A DNA stretch of 64,000 bases from Basidiobolus meristosporus CBS 931.73 (GCA_002104905.1 MCFE01000030.1:124001-188000), one strand, 5' to 3'; positions 12,784-24,171 are shown, counted from the first letter of the stretch. Made by a program: numbers and translations. The notes: generated by a model from the sequence alone, not told the origin.

Positions 12784-12877
12784 TGGAACTTGGTCAGTAT
12801 TGCCTAAGATTTGAAGTTAATGATATAAGTGACTAAGTAAGGTGAATTTTTAGGTGGATTTACAAGTTTTTACAACA
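12784..12877 (-). repeat. Copia LTR end fragment
   Basis: The last part of the 349-base copia LTR in minus orientation, running from TTGGTCAGTATT to the TTTTTACAACA tip. It sits exactly at the break of the gypsy integrase and the start of Tnp2 transposase sequence. TTGGTCAGTATT is shared with the integrase codons, so a microhomology junction is possible. Confidence 0.7.
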
Positions 12878-13449
12878 CATGGGACATTTCAAGCTAGATG
12901 AGCCCTTTGAGATACTGGAAAATTTGAAAGAATTGGCAAGATATTACAAGGTATCTGCTACCCTAAGTACTTCTCATGGGCTCCAATCAACATTCATACA
13001 CATATGCAACAATACAAGTGCAAGGACTGGATGAACTGGATATGTATTTATTTGAGTGACCTTCTGAAGCCATTTCTACCAAGAGTACATTGGAACCATT
13101 GGGATTCATACGTGAACATTTTTGGAATATTTATCCAGAAGCAGATTACCAATGCTGACTTGACGCTGTAGTGGGGTCACAGTGACACCCACTGACAAAT
13201 GTGCTCATTCCCATATTTTTTACTTCCCTATATATCTGCTACACTTATTATAGTTTTATCCCATTTGTCTTACCTGATCAGTACAATCCCATGAGCTGGT
13301 TGACTGTCACACCTGCTTACCTTATTGCATAAGTTATCCCTCACTTTATGTAAGATTACTAGCTATAAGTGCTTCTATAATAGGCAGGTACGTGCACCAG
13401 TACATGCAACACATGATCAACCTGTAATACCATCCCTACCATTTCCATA

Positions 13450-13459
13450 CCATATATGG
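13450..13459. promoter_or_regulatory. CArG-box palindrome in long LTR copy 1
   Basis: CCATATATGG within ATACCATATATGGTAT, an exact CC(A/T)6GG match. About 185 bases upstream of the TATA box. Candidate site for a Mcm1/SRF-type MADS factor. Confidence 0.55.
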
Positions 13460-13523
13460 TATCCCTATATTACACAGGCTTCAGAGCACTGATCCCTGAT
13501 TGGTTGGATGTGCTGTGCCTCTT

Positions 13524-13538
13524 AGAACCTTCTGGAAC
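13524..13538. promoter_or_regulatory. Heat-shock element (perfect triplet)
   Basis: AGAACCTTCTGGAAC fits nGAAnnTTCnnGAAn exactly. A further GAACATTC pair follows at 13,546-13,553. Lies about 106 bases upstream of the LTR TATA box. Heat-shock factor binding is inferred from the consensus. Confidence 0.6.
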
Positions 13539-13594
13539 CTACTTAGAACATTCTTAGGTCATTCTGATGTCATTAAGACTTCTATTGATATCTG

Positions 13595-13607
13595 GAACCT
13601 TCTGGAA
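13595..13607. promoter_or_regulatory. Heat-shock element (perfect triplet)
   Basis: GAACCTTCTGGAA is a second exact GAA-TTC-GAA triplet, 36 bases upstream of the TATA box of the same LTR. Confidence 0.6.
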
Positions 13608-13643
13608 CACCATGATTGGTAATCACTTAGCCAGTAAGAACAG

Positions 13644-13650
13644 TATATAA
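13644..13650 (+). promoter_or_regulatory. TATA box of long LTR copy 1
   Basis: TATATAA followed by GGGAGGC. An AATAAA at 13,669-13,674 could be the polyadenylation signal of the R region. The same spacing is seen in the other copies. Confidence 0.55.
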
Positions 13651-14524
13651 GGGAGGCTATCCCTCAACAATAAATCATCTTCCCTTTTATCAATATACCA
13701 ACTTGTTGGTTAGTGTGATCACTGCTACCTGCTGCTACCCAAACTTCCAACCCCAGACCATAGGACATTCCCAGGAAACCATGCTGACAGCCAACTGACC
13801 TTGGAGACACTACTTGTGAGGAACACTCAGAGTTGGTATCTTTTACTATATCTGATTCTTTCCCAAGTTTGTTCTTGTACAGGCAAAGATACCTTTCTGT
13901 CATTGTAACTATTGACCACAGCTGCATTCTTATCAAGTCCCTGCTGGTGGAGTTTACAGTTGTTTTGACTTTGGAAGCTTTAGTACATTGTCATCTCAAA
14001 GGATGCTGAACCCAGCACATACTTTTGTTAAGATGCCAACCAAGTTGGGGATTGTAGCTCAATAGTTTTCCCTTGACAAGCTTGTGGCTTTATTCCCCAT
14101 CACATTAGATCAGAGTCCAAACCCAAGTATTCCTAGCAAGCTTTTGCCAGAGGTTATTGCACCCAGTGAACACCCCACATACAAAACACTTGAGAAGTGT
14201 TGGATGTATCTCTCCCTTGGACCTGTACACCACCACAACACTGTAGTGGGGTCATAATGATACCCACTGACAGATGTGCTCATTCCCATATTTTCTACTT
14301 CCCTATTTCTCTAATACCCTTATTTTAGCTTTATCCCATTTGTCTTACTTTATCAGTACCATCCCATAAGCTAGCTGACTATCACACCAGCTTACCTGAT
14401 TGCATAAGTCATCCCTCACTTTATGTATTATTTCTTGATGTCAGTAATTCTATATTAGGCAAGTATCCACACCAGTATCAGTAGCACATGGCCAAACCAT
14501 GTCACTATCCCTACCATTTTCATA

Positions 14525-14534
14525 CCATATATGG
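14525..14534. promoter_or_regulatory. CArG-box palindrome in long LTR copy 2
   Basis: CCATATATGG within ATACCATATATGGTAT, the third exact copy in the window, at the same relative position as in the other LTRs. Confidence 0.55.
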
Positions 14535-14570
14535 TATTCTTATGTTACACAGGTTTCTATCTGATCCCCA

Positions 14571-14583
14571 GAACCTTCTGGAA
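14571..14583. promoter_or_regulatory. Heat-shock element in long LTR copy 2
   Basis: GAACCTTCTGGAA, an exact triplet equivalent to the TATA-proximal element of copy 1. It lies 36 bases upstream of TATATAA at 14,620-14,626. Confidence 0.6.
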
Positions 14584-14619
14584 CACCATTATTAGTAATC
14601 ACTTGCCCAGTGAGAGAGG

Positions 14620-14626
14620 TATATAA
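14620..14626 (+). promoter_or_regulatory. TATA box of long LTR copy 2
   Basis: TATATAA followed by GGGAGGC, then AATAAA near 14,645. Same layout as copy 1. Confidence 0.5.
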
Positions 14627-15964
14627 GGGAGGCAGTCCCTCAACAATAAATCATAATCCCTTCTATCAATATACCAACTTGTTGATTAGTGTGATCATTG
14701 CTACCTGCTGTTACCTGATCTCCAACCTTTGACCACAGGACACTACCAGGCAACTATGCTGACAGTTCACTGACCATGGAGGCACTACTTGTGAGGAATA
14801 ATCAGAGTTGGTATCTTTTACTATATCTGGTTTGTTCCCAAATTTGTTCTTGTTCAGGCAAAGATACTTTTCTGTCTTTGTAACTATTGACCACTGCTTC
14901 ATTCGTATCAAGTCCCTGCTGGTGAAGTTTACAGTTGTTTTGACTTTGAAAGCTTTTGTACATTGTTATCTCAAAGGATGCTGAGCCCAGCACATACTTT
15001 TGTTAATACACCAACCAAACTGGGTACTGTAGCTCAATAGTTTTCCCTTGACAAGCTTGTGGCTTTCTTCCCCCTCATATTAGAGTAGAGACAGAGCCTA
15101 AGTGCTCCCAGCAAGCTTTTGCCAGAGGTTCTTGCACCCAGTGAACACCCCACACAAAACACTTGGGAAGAATTGGACATATCTCTCCCTGGGACCTATA
15201 CACCACCATAACCCATCTACAGCCTTTGTGGAAGGAGTTTGTGACAGGATTTAAGTGGCTATATTACAAGCATAAAGTTGAACATGTAGATCTCTTCTGC
15301 AGCTGTATCTATTTGCTACTACATCTTGCTTGATGTGTTGAGAGAATTGGACCTTGCATCACCTTTTGGGAGTTTTGTATGGAGCAGATGTGTGGGGAGA
15401 TTGGGAGATAAGTCAAGTTGCAGGTACTTCCATATCCCAATCTCATCAAGAAAATTACCGTCAATTCCATGATGGATGGGATGAGCTGGCAAATGGAGGA
15501 CAGCCAGGAAGAGTTGGAAAATACTGAGGACAGAAGTGCACATGGAGACACCCATGCCTATATCATTAAGCAGCTAAGCAGCCTCAATGTGTGCATAATC
15601 AGTTAAGTAGGCAAAGTTGGGTTGGGTTCAACAAGCAACTAATCTTTATTAGGAAAACTCTACCAAGGTATGCTGGGTTTCTCCTGGTTACAAACTCATT
15701 TCTACACAATTCAGTATGGAATTCACATAAACAAGAGCCAGAGTGCACCCATAAGGGGGACTAGAATCCAGAAGGGAGAAGGTATATATTGGCTAAATAC
15801 TGAGAAGTTTTTTGCAGATATTCAGGAGTTACTGGTGGCAGAAGTGGTGGCAACCAAGCATATGATTCCAAGATGTATTTTACCAGAAATACAAGGTATA
15901 TGGCAACTTTGCAAGTATCACACTAAAGAGTTGTAAAGCTGAGGTGATAGTTGTATGTCAGTTG

Positions 15965-16311
15965 TGTTGTAAGAGTCTTGGAGATATTGAAAGTGATTGG
16001 GAGAACAAGTAGATTATGTGATTTTCACTCAATGATTTAATCAATGTAAAGTAGTATTTATACCTTTACATGATGTTGGCATAACAAACACATAAAATAG
16101 GTTAATGAAGGTTCCATAAACATGTGTGCAAAGTTTGGGGCTGTTTGGACAACTTTGAGAATTTTCATGTTCTGGGTACCTGGTATTTTGGTGAAAATAT
16201 TCCAAGTAAAACTCAATAAGGTATTTGGTTAGTATTCTCATGATTTGAAGGTAATGATCTGAGTGACTAAGTTAGGTGAATATTTAGGTGGAATTACAAA
16301 TTTTTACAACA
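15965..16311 (-). repeat. 3' LTR of minus-strand copia
   Basis: 347 bases with TGTTGTAA/TTACAACA inverted tips. Co-linear with the solo LTR at 52,545-52,893 and the inner LTR at 40,422-40,770. Confidence 0.85.
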
Positions 16312-16382
16312 CTCCCACTCAGCTAAATGTTCATACTGACTAGTCCTAATTTTGCCCTAAGATATGCAAACTTGTGTCTAGC

Positions 16383-19300
16383 TCATGGTTTGGTAAATAT
16401 GTCTGCAATCATTTCATCTGTAGGACAATAAACTAAGCTAACTAAGTTATTCTCTATAGCTTCACATATGAAAAGATGTCTAATAACTATGTGCTTGGTT
16501 CTAGCATGAAAAGTTGGATTTCTACCTAATTGTATACATCCTTGATTATCTTTAAATAAAGTAATAGGTGTTTTTTGACATTGGCCTAAATCTGTAAACA
16601 GCTTTCTTAACCACATTGCTTCTTTTGTAGCCTCACAGGCTGCCATGTACTCTGCCTCTGTGGTAGAAAGTGCTATGGTTGGTTGCTTTCTTGAGTTCCA
16701 TGAAATTGCACCTTTACAGTAAAGAAAGGTGTATCCTGTGGTGGATGTTCTGTCTTCCAATTTTTTCCCAAATCTGCATCAGAGTATCCCACAAGATCCT
16801 GTTCTGAATCCTTATAAGTGTATCTTGAGCAGATATCACCAGCTCCTTTTAGGTATCTAAAAATCCTCTTAACTGCTGCAATATGATCAGATCCATAGTT
16901 CTGATTAAGTTGGCTGACAACTCCAACTGAATATGAGATATCTGGACATGTACAAGCATGATATGTATCAGACTGCCAGCCATAGATTGATTAGGAAAGT
17001 CAGGGCTTTCAGATGGCACTAAGCTCTCTTGATTTGGATGAGTTTTGACCAAGTTAAGGTTTGTCTCTATTAGGGTGGCTGCCGGTTTACAATCTTCCAT
17101 TTAGTACTTCTTTAGTATATCTTGAATATACTTGGATTGGCTTAGGGTAATAGTCTGGGTACTTCTGTCTATGGAGAACTTAATCCCTAAGTAGTAAGTG
17201 AGTTCTCCTAGATTTGACATCTTGAACTCTTTAGATAGGCTGTGTTTAGTCTCTTCCTATGTTGCTAGGTTATTGGTGGCTTTAATAAGATCCTTACATA
17301 TAGTGCTAATAGAGCTGGATTTGCTCTGTCTGGCTTATAGTATATACTATAGTCAGCATTACTCCTTTTGCAACTCAAAGATTCTGAATAAGAATCTATC
17401 TTGCAATTCCAGTCTCTTGGTGATTGTTTGAGGCCATATAGTGACTTTTTAAGCCTGCAGACCAAATGAGGGTTATCTTGGTCAGAAAACCCATCAGGCT
17501 GGTCCATATACACATCCTCATCCCATTGTCCATTCAAAAATGCAGTTTTACATCCATTTGATGACTAAAAAAACTTATATTTGACTGCAATAGCCAATAT
17601 TATTCTAATGGAATTAAACTTTGCTACTGGTGCATAGGTCTCAGTATAGTCAAGTCCTCTTGTTTGAGAGTATCCATTGGCCACAAGTCTTGCTTTGTAT
17701 CTTTCAATTGTACCATCAGCCTTGTATTTTGTCCTGAAGATCCATCTGCATCCCATTGATTTTTAGTTGATTGGTAATTTGACCAAGTCCCAAGTTTGAT
17801 TTTCCATCAGGGCCTGATATTCCTTGGTCATTTCAGATCTTCAAAGCCTTGTCTGAGGGCTATTTAGGGCCTCTTTTACGGTCTGGGGCTCATCAATATG
17901 GACTGAATAGGCATAGGCTAAGTTGTACCCTCATTAATATAGTAATTTGGGCTCTTTCTTGTCTGATTGGATCTCTGGGCATTTGATACTGGAATGATCA
18001 CTTCCAGGATATTCCTGGGCACTGAATCTGGCTGAACCATGGTTGTAGAGTCCTCTGGAGTGAAAAAACTTTCATTGTTTTGCTCTGATTCAATCCTGAC
18101 CACTTGTGCACTTGAGATTAGATTTTTGTCATCATCTGATGTCATTTTTTGGGAGAATTTTGAATTTTCATCAAGCAACACATCCCTGGACTTGATTAGC
18201 TTTTTTGCTTTGGTATTGTAGAGTCTGTATGCTTTACTTTCATTGCAGTAGCCCAGAAATGTGCATTTTACACTTTTTAGCTCAAATTTTGACTGATTTC
18301 CGGGCAGTTTCTTGGCATATGCTGAACATCCAGATATTATTAGATGTTCTGCACTTAGTCTGTATCCATACCATGCTTCAAATGGAGTAGAAGCATAAAG
18401 TATTCTGTTATAACTCCTATTTTTAAGATATACAGTAGTGGCAACTGATTCCGCCCAAAAATCATAGGATAATTTTTGATCATGGATTGTAGATCTTGCC
18501 ATATCAATTATTGATCTGTTAGCATGTTCTGCTACTGCATTTAGCTGTGGGAAGTATGGTGCAGTAGTCTCTTGCTTCATCCCATTAATTTAGCAGAAGT
18601 GGATGAAGAGTTTTGAGGTATATTCTCCACCATTGTCAGAGTGTATTTTCTTGATTTTTTTCACCAGTTTCTCTCTCCACAATGACTTTGAGCTCCCTGA
18701 GCTTAGACAGAGCTTCTTCCTTTTTTCCATAAAGTAGACCCATGTGTATCTTGTATAATCATTTATAAAGGTGATTAAATACTTCATCCCGCCTAAGGAT
18801 AAATTTTACATAGGGCCACACAGATCTGAGTGAATTAGATCTAATTTTTTCTTAGTTTAGATCAACCCAGAGCTCTTGACCAGTTATCTGGCTTGTTTCC
18901 CATATATGCAGGCTTGACTGTGCTCTACATTAGCTGGGGGATCAATTTCTACTCCAGAAATTAGCTGATTTTTGATCATTTTGCCCAAATAATCAAAATT
19001 GATGTGCCCAAACCTCTTGTGCCAACGCATTGGTGTTTTTTCATTTAAGTTACTTATATTGGCTTCCAAGTATGATGGAATATAAGTCAACTTGTATAGA
19101 TTCTGATCTCTGTTACCTGAGGCATTATGGGCACCATTATGATCAGTGCTCTTGCATCCAGAATTGTCAAAGCTGAAACTGAGTCCTTTGGCAGTGGCCT
19201 TACTTGCAGATAGTAGGTTCTTGGCTATTTCTGGTACATAGAGTACTTCTTTAAAGGTTGGTGTATGGCTTCCTTCACTGCTTCTGAGGTTTACTTGGAT

Positions 19301-20274
19301 AGTTCCTTCTCCCACTAAATCAAGTGTACTATTGTCACCCATGAAAACCTTCTTAATGAGAATTTCTTGATATTAGGTAAAAAGTTCTTTTTGGTGTGTA
19401 AAGTGTTGAGATGCTCCAGAGTCAATATACCGCGTCTGAGAATCCTTGTTTGTGGTCATATTTAGTGCAGATATGAATAGTCTATCATCAGTTATTGCAG
19501 CATTTCCATGTTCAGGCTTTTTCTGCAGACTATCTTTCTTTTTGAAGTGCAGGTCTGATGTGTGTCCTTTCCAAAACAGGTTGCTGTTGCCTTTGTAGGG
19601 TTTAGGGTGCCTCCTTTGTTGTTTATCATTGCTTATTAAAGTATTCTCTTCTTCTTTCTTACTGGCACTTGATTTTCTTAATTCTTCATCCAGGAGCCTT
19701 CCATATACATAATTTAAGGTCAAATCTTCAGTTCTGGACTCTAGGAATGATACAAGGCCCTGAAACTTGTCTGTCAGGCTATTCAGGATGGTAACTAACA
19801 CATCCTCATCAGTAGCTGGTAAGCCCACAGATTCCATTTCATCTACCAGCAGGGTAATTCTGTTAACCAGATACTTCATTTCTTCTACTGGCAGCATCTC
19901 TGTAGTAAAGAATATTTTTCTCAGATACATTCTCTTAGCAGCTGTGCACAACTGGTAGGTTTCTTCTAGTGCCTTCCAGGCATTCTTTGCGGTTTTTGCT
20001 CCTGAGCATTGATTTAGCAATTTGTCCTTAACATTAAGGCAAATGCAGTTAAAGGCTCTTTGTACTTTCTTCTGGTACTTTAGGGCTTCCTCTACCCCAC
20101 TTTAGGAGGGCATTCTTCTCCCATGACACTATCCCAAAGGCCTCTTTCTTGTAGCAGCATCTTCATCTTCACCTTCCACACTTGGTAGTTAGATCCATCC
20201 AACTTCTCAGCAGAGGAAAGAATTCTACTAAGGTCCCAAGAACATGCATGCAAATTTTGGGGCTGCTTGGACAA
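16383..20274 (-). pseudogene. Copia gag-pol polyprotein, about nine open pieces
   Basis: Read on the minus strand: gag (20,274-19,440, with a Leu-Asp-Gly-Ser-Asn-Tyr start region), protease (Ile-Asp-Ser-Gly-Ala-Ser near 19,410), pre-integrase domain (Arg-Trp-His-Lys-Arg-Phe-Gly-His near 19,020), integrase (His-Ser-Asp-Asn-Gly-Gly near 18,640), reverse transcriptase (Arg-Trp-Ile-Phe-Arg-Thr-Lys at about 17,750 to 17,265) and RNase H (Ser-Thr-Thr-Glu-Ala-Glu-Tyr near 16,660). The order protease-integrase-RT-RNase H defines Ty1/copia. The catalytic Tyr-Val-Asp-Asp is damaged (Tyr-Val-Arg near 17,305). The first 15 residues of the open frame at 20,274 are LTR sequence fused to gag by the 5' deletion. 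Confidence 0.85.
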
Positions 20275-21019
20275 CTTTGAGAATTTTTATGTTTTAGGTA
20301 CCTGGTATTTTGGTGAAAATATACCAATTAAATCCCAACAAGGAATTTGGTCAGTATTCTCTAGGATTTGATGGTAATGATCTAAGTGACTAAGTTAGGT
20401 GAATAATTAGGAGGAATTACAAATTTTTACCACAAATTGCCGCAGGTGTATGCATTTATAGAGGTTAGTAAGCAGGAGCCCATGATGTTTTTTGAGTCAA
20501 ACTATCTGTGGAATACCTATTGTAGTAGTGGGTAGGCAAATAAAGGTGGTTGACTTAACAGTGGAATATACAAATTGCATAAGGGAAGGTAGAAAAGGAA
20601 GCACCATTTGTCAAATTGGTACAATAGCATTATACAGATCTAGTTGTAGGCTTCCAAACTGCAAATATAACACCATCAGAGGCCTGCAAAGAGGCTGTCA
20701 ATGCACCATCAAGCTTTTGCCATATATGGCAATTGGATGCACTGGCAGGTTAGATGCACTCCAATAGTTGGGGGCACACCAAGACTGCAGCAATGCCATG
20801 CAACCCTTGGTAAAACACTGTGCAGTCACTGTTATGTTTTTTGACTTTATTTGGCTGTAAAATTAGCCAAATGCTGTTATGATTCTGTCATAAGATTGTA
20901 TAGATGGTCATTAATTCTAGACAGCTGGAATTATAGCAGTCTCCCAACAGAATCTTGATGAGTGACCTAAATTGGATCCACCTGTGGTAGTATTTTTTGG
21001 TTCAAAACATATGTGGATT

Positions 21020-23344
21020 CCCTATGAAAAGTAATTTGGTCCTACAGGTGGATCCAATCCAGATCAGCCATCAGGATCCTGTTTAGAGACCATCATAATA
21101 CCAGCAGCTTAGAATTAGCAACCCTCTTAACAATCTTATGATGGGAACATGATGGTGCTTTGCTAATTTTACAATCAAATAGAGGGATAAATCTTGACAA
21201 GATTTAATTGGTGCTGTGACAATAATTACATGGTATTGTTGCAGTCTTTTAGCGCTCCACAACTATCTGAAGTGGATCCAACCAGCCAGGACATCTAATT
21301 GCCTTATATGGCAAGAAACCTGACGGTATTTTGATGGCCTACAGTAAGACTCTGATGGCATTACATTGGCAGTATGATGGCCAACAGCTGGTTCTATATA
21401 ATGCTACCATACCAATTTACCAAATGGTATTTTCTTTTTCTACCTCCCCTTGTGCAAGCTATATATTCCACTTTAGAATCACCCCTCTTTATTTGCTTAC
21501 CCACTACTATCTTGGGTATTCCACATATAGTTCAAATCAAAAGAATTATGGCCTCCTGCTTACTAAGCTCTATAAATGCACACACCTGCTGCAATTGACA
21601 TACTTTTATCACCTCAACTTCATGGCTTTTAAGTGTGATACTTGCAAAGTTGCCATATACTGTATACTGCTGGCAACATATACATCTTGCAAGCATATGT
21701 TTGGCTATTGTAACTTCTGCCATGAATACCTCCTAAATATCCGCAAAGAACTTCTTGGTATAGCCAACATATTCCTTTTCCCTGCTGGATTTTTGTCCCC
21801 CTTATAGATGTGTTCTGGCTTTTGTGTGTGTGAATTCCCTATTGAAAGGTATAGAAGTTGGCTTGTGACCAGGAGAAATCCAGCATACCTTGGTAGAGTT
21901 TTCCTAATAAAAATCAGTTGCTTGTTGCACCCAACCTAACTTGGCGTTACTTAACTGATTACCTGCACATTGTGGCTGCTTAGCTTCTTGATACCATAGG
22001 CATAGATATCTCCATGAGCACATTTGTCCTCAGTATTTTTCAACTCCTCCTGGCTGTCCTCCATGTGCCAACTCATCATATCCATGATGGACTTGAAGGT
22101 AATATTCTTGAAGAGATTGGAATATGGTAGTACCTGCAACTTGTCTTGTCTCCCAATCTCCCCACACATCTGCTCCATAGGAAACTCCCAAAAGGTGAAG
22201 CAAGGCTTAATATTCTCCACACACCATGCAAGATGGAGCAGAGAATAGATACAGTAGTGGCAGAGATCTACACAGTCAGCTTTATGTTTGTAGTATAGCC
22301 ACTCACATCCCATCACAAACTCCATGCACAACAGCTGTAGATGCATCAAGTTGGCATTGGTGATCCACTTCTGGATAGACATTCTAGCAATGTCCACATA
22401 TGACTCCTAATGCTTCCAATGTACTCTTGGTAGGAATGGTGTCAGAATGCCACTTGAATAAATACACATCCAGTTCATCCAGTCTTTGCATTTGTATTGT
22501 TGCATATGCATATGAATATTAATTGGAGCCAATGAGAAGTACTTAGGGTAGTGGATACTCTGTAATATCTTGCCAATGCTTTCATATTTCTCTGGTATCT
22601 TGAAGGGCTCATTTAGCTTGAAGTGCCCCATGTACAACTTGGTCATCAATATAGAAATATTGCTGAGAAGCAAATGCATTGCTCCCAGTAGAAAGCTTTT
22701 ACTCCAGCAGATACCCTCTATCTTAAGTATCTCCGGTTTCCAATTGAGTCCATATTCCAGCTGATGGCTTATAGCTTGCCAACTTTGCTGCTATTGCATG
22801 CTGACTTCTGTATGTTCTCACTGTGGAAAGATGATGCTCTTAGTGCTGATGTTTGGGCAATAATAATGTGTGTGAGTTATGGAGTAAATCCCCTGGATCT
22901 CACATATTTGACAGCAATACTGTCCATTGTGCCTGGAAAACCTGCTATCTTGCTGATGGCTGGGTATCTCCAATGCAGATAATAATATGTGCTTTTACAT
23001 GACAGCCATTTACTGTTATCCTGCTGGAAAGCATACACAATTCATCCAGCAATGGATACAGGTAGCTATCCAGGTTGGATGGTGATTTAGGCCCAGATAC
23101 CAGTGAGACTACCATCAGATTATTGCTCTGATACTGTAAGATGGGTGGCAGATTCAGATTGATGAGAAACAGCGGCCAGCAGGATTTGCTGGTAGAGTAC
23201 TTGCTTAAAGAGAATCCATCAAGTGCTAGGGCAATGGCATGGTCATACATACCTTCAATGTAGCCCTTGCTTCTTAGCTGTTTGTAATGTTTGCAATCAA
23301 GTATATTGGATATGTTTGCGCTGATTGATACTGAGTGAGGCATT
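21020..23344 (-). pseudogene. Second Tnp2 element: transposase C-terminal two thirds
   Basis: Starts with the terminal repeat CCCTATGAAAAGTAATTTGG at 21,020. Minus-strand pieces match the transposase at 42,900-44,650: a block with Leu-Val-Ser-Gly-Pro-Lys-Ser-Pro (about 23,100), one with Gln-Met-Cys-Glu-like residues (about 22,900), Leu-Leu-His-Leu-Ala and Phe-Trp-Glu-Phe-Pro (about 22,230-22,170), and a C-terminal stretch with Ile-Pro-Arg-like basic residues (to 21,600). Stops split it. At 23,345 it is joined to copia gag, so the N-terminal third is lost. Confidence 0.75.
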
Positions 23345-24171
23345 GTATAGCTTTGCAATATCTGTCGGATGCTAATAGATTTCATCTCATCAAACAACAT
23401 GGTAATTCTGCTAATTAAATTTTATTTCTTCTCCTGTCAGCATCTTTGTAGTAAAGAATTTTTGTTGGAAATACACTTTCTTAGCAGCTAAAAATGAATG
23501 TTATGTTTCTCTAATGCCTTCCAGGCATTCTTTGCTTATTTTGCTCTTGAACATTGAATTAGCAATTTGACTTTAACATTAAGGTCAATGAAGTTAATGG
23601 CACTTTGTTCTTTTTTCTTGTTATTTAGGGCTTTGTCTCTTACACTTTAAGAGGGCCTTCTTCTCCCATAAAAATATCCCAAAGGCCTCTCTCCTGTTGC
23701 AGCATCTTTATTTTCACCTTTGACACTGGGTAACTAGTTCCATCCAACTTTTTGGTAGAGGAAAAAATTCCAGTTATATTAGTGGTAGGCATTGCAGCAA
23801 TTGACAGCTTGGGGATCATAAAATGTGGTAAAAGTCTTGAAGATATTAGAAGTGATTGGGAGAACAAATAGATTATGTGGTTTTCTCTTGAAAATTTTTC
23901 AAATGTAAAAGTAGTACTTATACTTTACAAGGTCTTGGCATAACAAACTAGTGTAATATGCTAAGAAAGATTCCACAAACATGTGTGCAAAGCTTAGGGC
24001 TATTGGAACAACTTTGAGAATTCTCATATCCTGGGTACAGGATGTTTTGGTATCAATTTTCCAAGCTATTTTCAACAAGGAATTTGGTCAGTATTCTCTA
24101 AGATTTGTAGGTAATACTCTAAGTGACCAAGTCAGGTGAAAATTTAGGTTGAATTACAGATTTTTACAACT
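23345..24171 (-). mobile_element. Truncated copia: 5' LTR and start of gag
   Basis: The 5' LTR is 23,824-24,171 (348 bases). Next, on the minus strand, come a primer-binding site (TTATGATCCCCAAGC, 23,807-23,821) and gag with Lys-Leu-Asp-Gly-Thr and Gln-Glu-Arg-Gly-Leu-Trp-Asp (to about 23,360). Gag stops at Asp-Glu-Met-Lys-Ser and runs without a stop into Tnp2 transposase, which gives a chimeric open frame at 23,400-22,945. Confidence 0.75.

Larger units (their letters stand above)
13167..14240 (+). repeat. Long LTR (about 1.07 kb), copy 1
   Basis: Starts TGTAGTGGGGTCACAGTGAC and ends CACCACCACAACA, so it has TG/CA tips. In order it holds a CArG palindrome, two perfect heat-shock triplets, a TATA box and AATAAA. 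It is inserted in the Tnp2 transposase at a site equivalent to TTGATGCATCTACAGC in the intact copy. A single C separates it from copy 2. A 90-codon antisense ORF (13,936-13,664) is shared with the other copies but is probably not a gene. Confidence 0.7.
14242..15212 (+). repeat. Long LTR, copy 2 (shorter)
   Basis: Starts TGTAGTGGGGTCATAATGAT and ends near CACCACCATAACC. It is about 100 bases shorter than copy 1, mainly because it lacks the first heat-shock triplet region. After it the transposase resumes with CATCTACAGC. It is either the second LTR of a collapsed element or a second insertion next to copy 1. Confidence 0.65.
15965..20434 (-). mobile_element. Ty1/copia retrotransposon with LTRs, decayed
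   Basis: The 3' LTR is 15,965-16,311 (TGTTGTAAG to TTTTTACAACA). The 5' LTR is cut to 20,230-20,434. The flanks AGTTG and AATTG match a 5-base target duplication with one change, and the target is the Tnp2 transposase, whose intact copy reads AATTG at that spot. A purine tract GAGTGGGAG lies against the 3' LTR. The 5' LTR deletion also removed the primer-binding site and the gag start. Confidence 0.85.
12878..20999 (+). pseudogene. Tnp2-family (CACTA/Plavaka-like) transposase, nested
   Basis: Transposase codons start with Met-Gly-His-Phe-Lys-Leu (12,878-13,166). They are interrupted by two long LTRs and resume at 15,213-15,960 with Leu-Leu-His-Leu-like and Phe-Trp-Glu-Phe stretches that in this family precede the C-terminal region. 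They are interrupted again by a copia element (15,965-20,434) and resume at 20,435-20,999. Matching the uninterrupted copy at 42,340-43,900 on the opposite strand fixes the order and shows that both interruptions are insertions. The N-terminal half is missing. The family moves DNA by cut and paste; this copy is dead. Confidence 0.75.
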
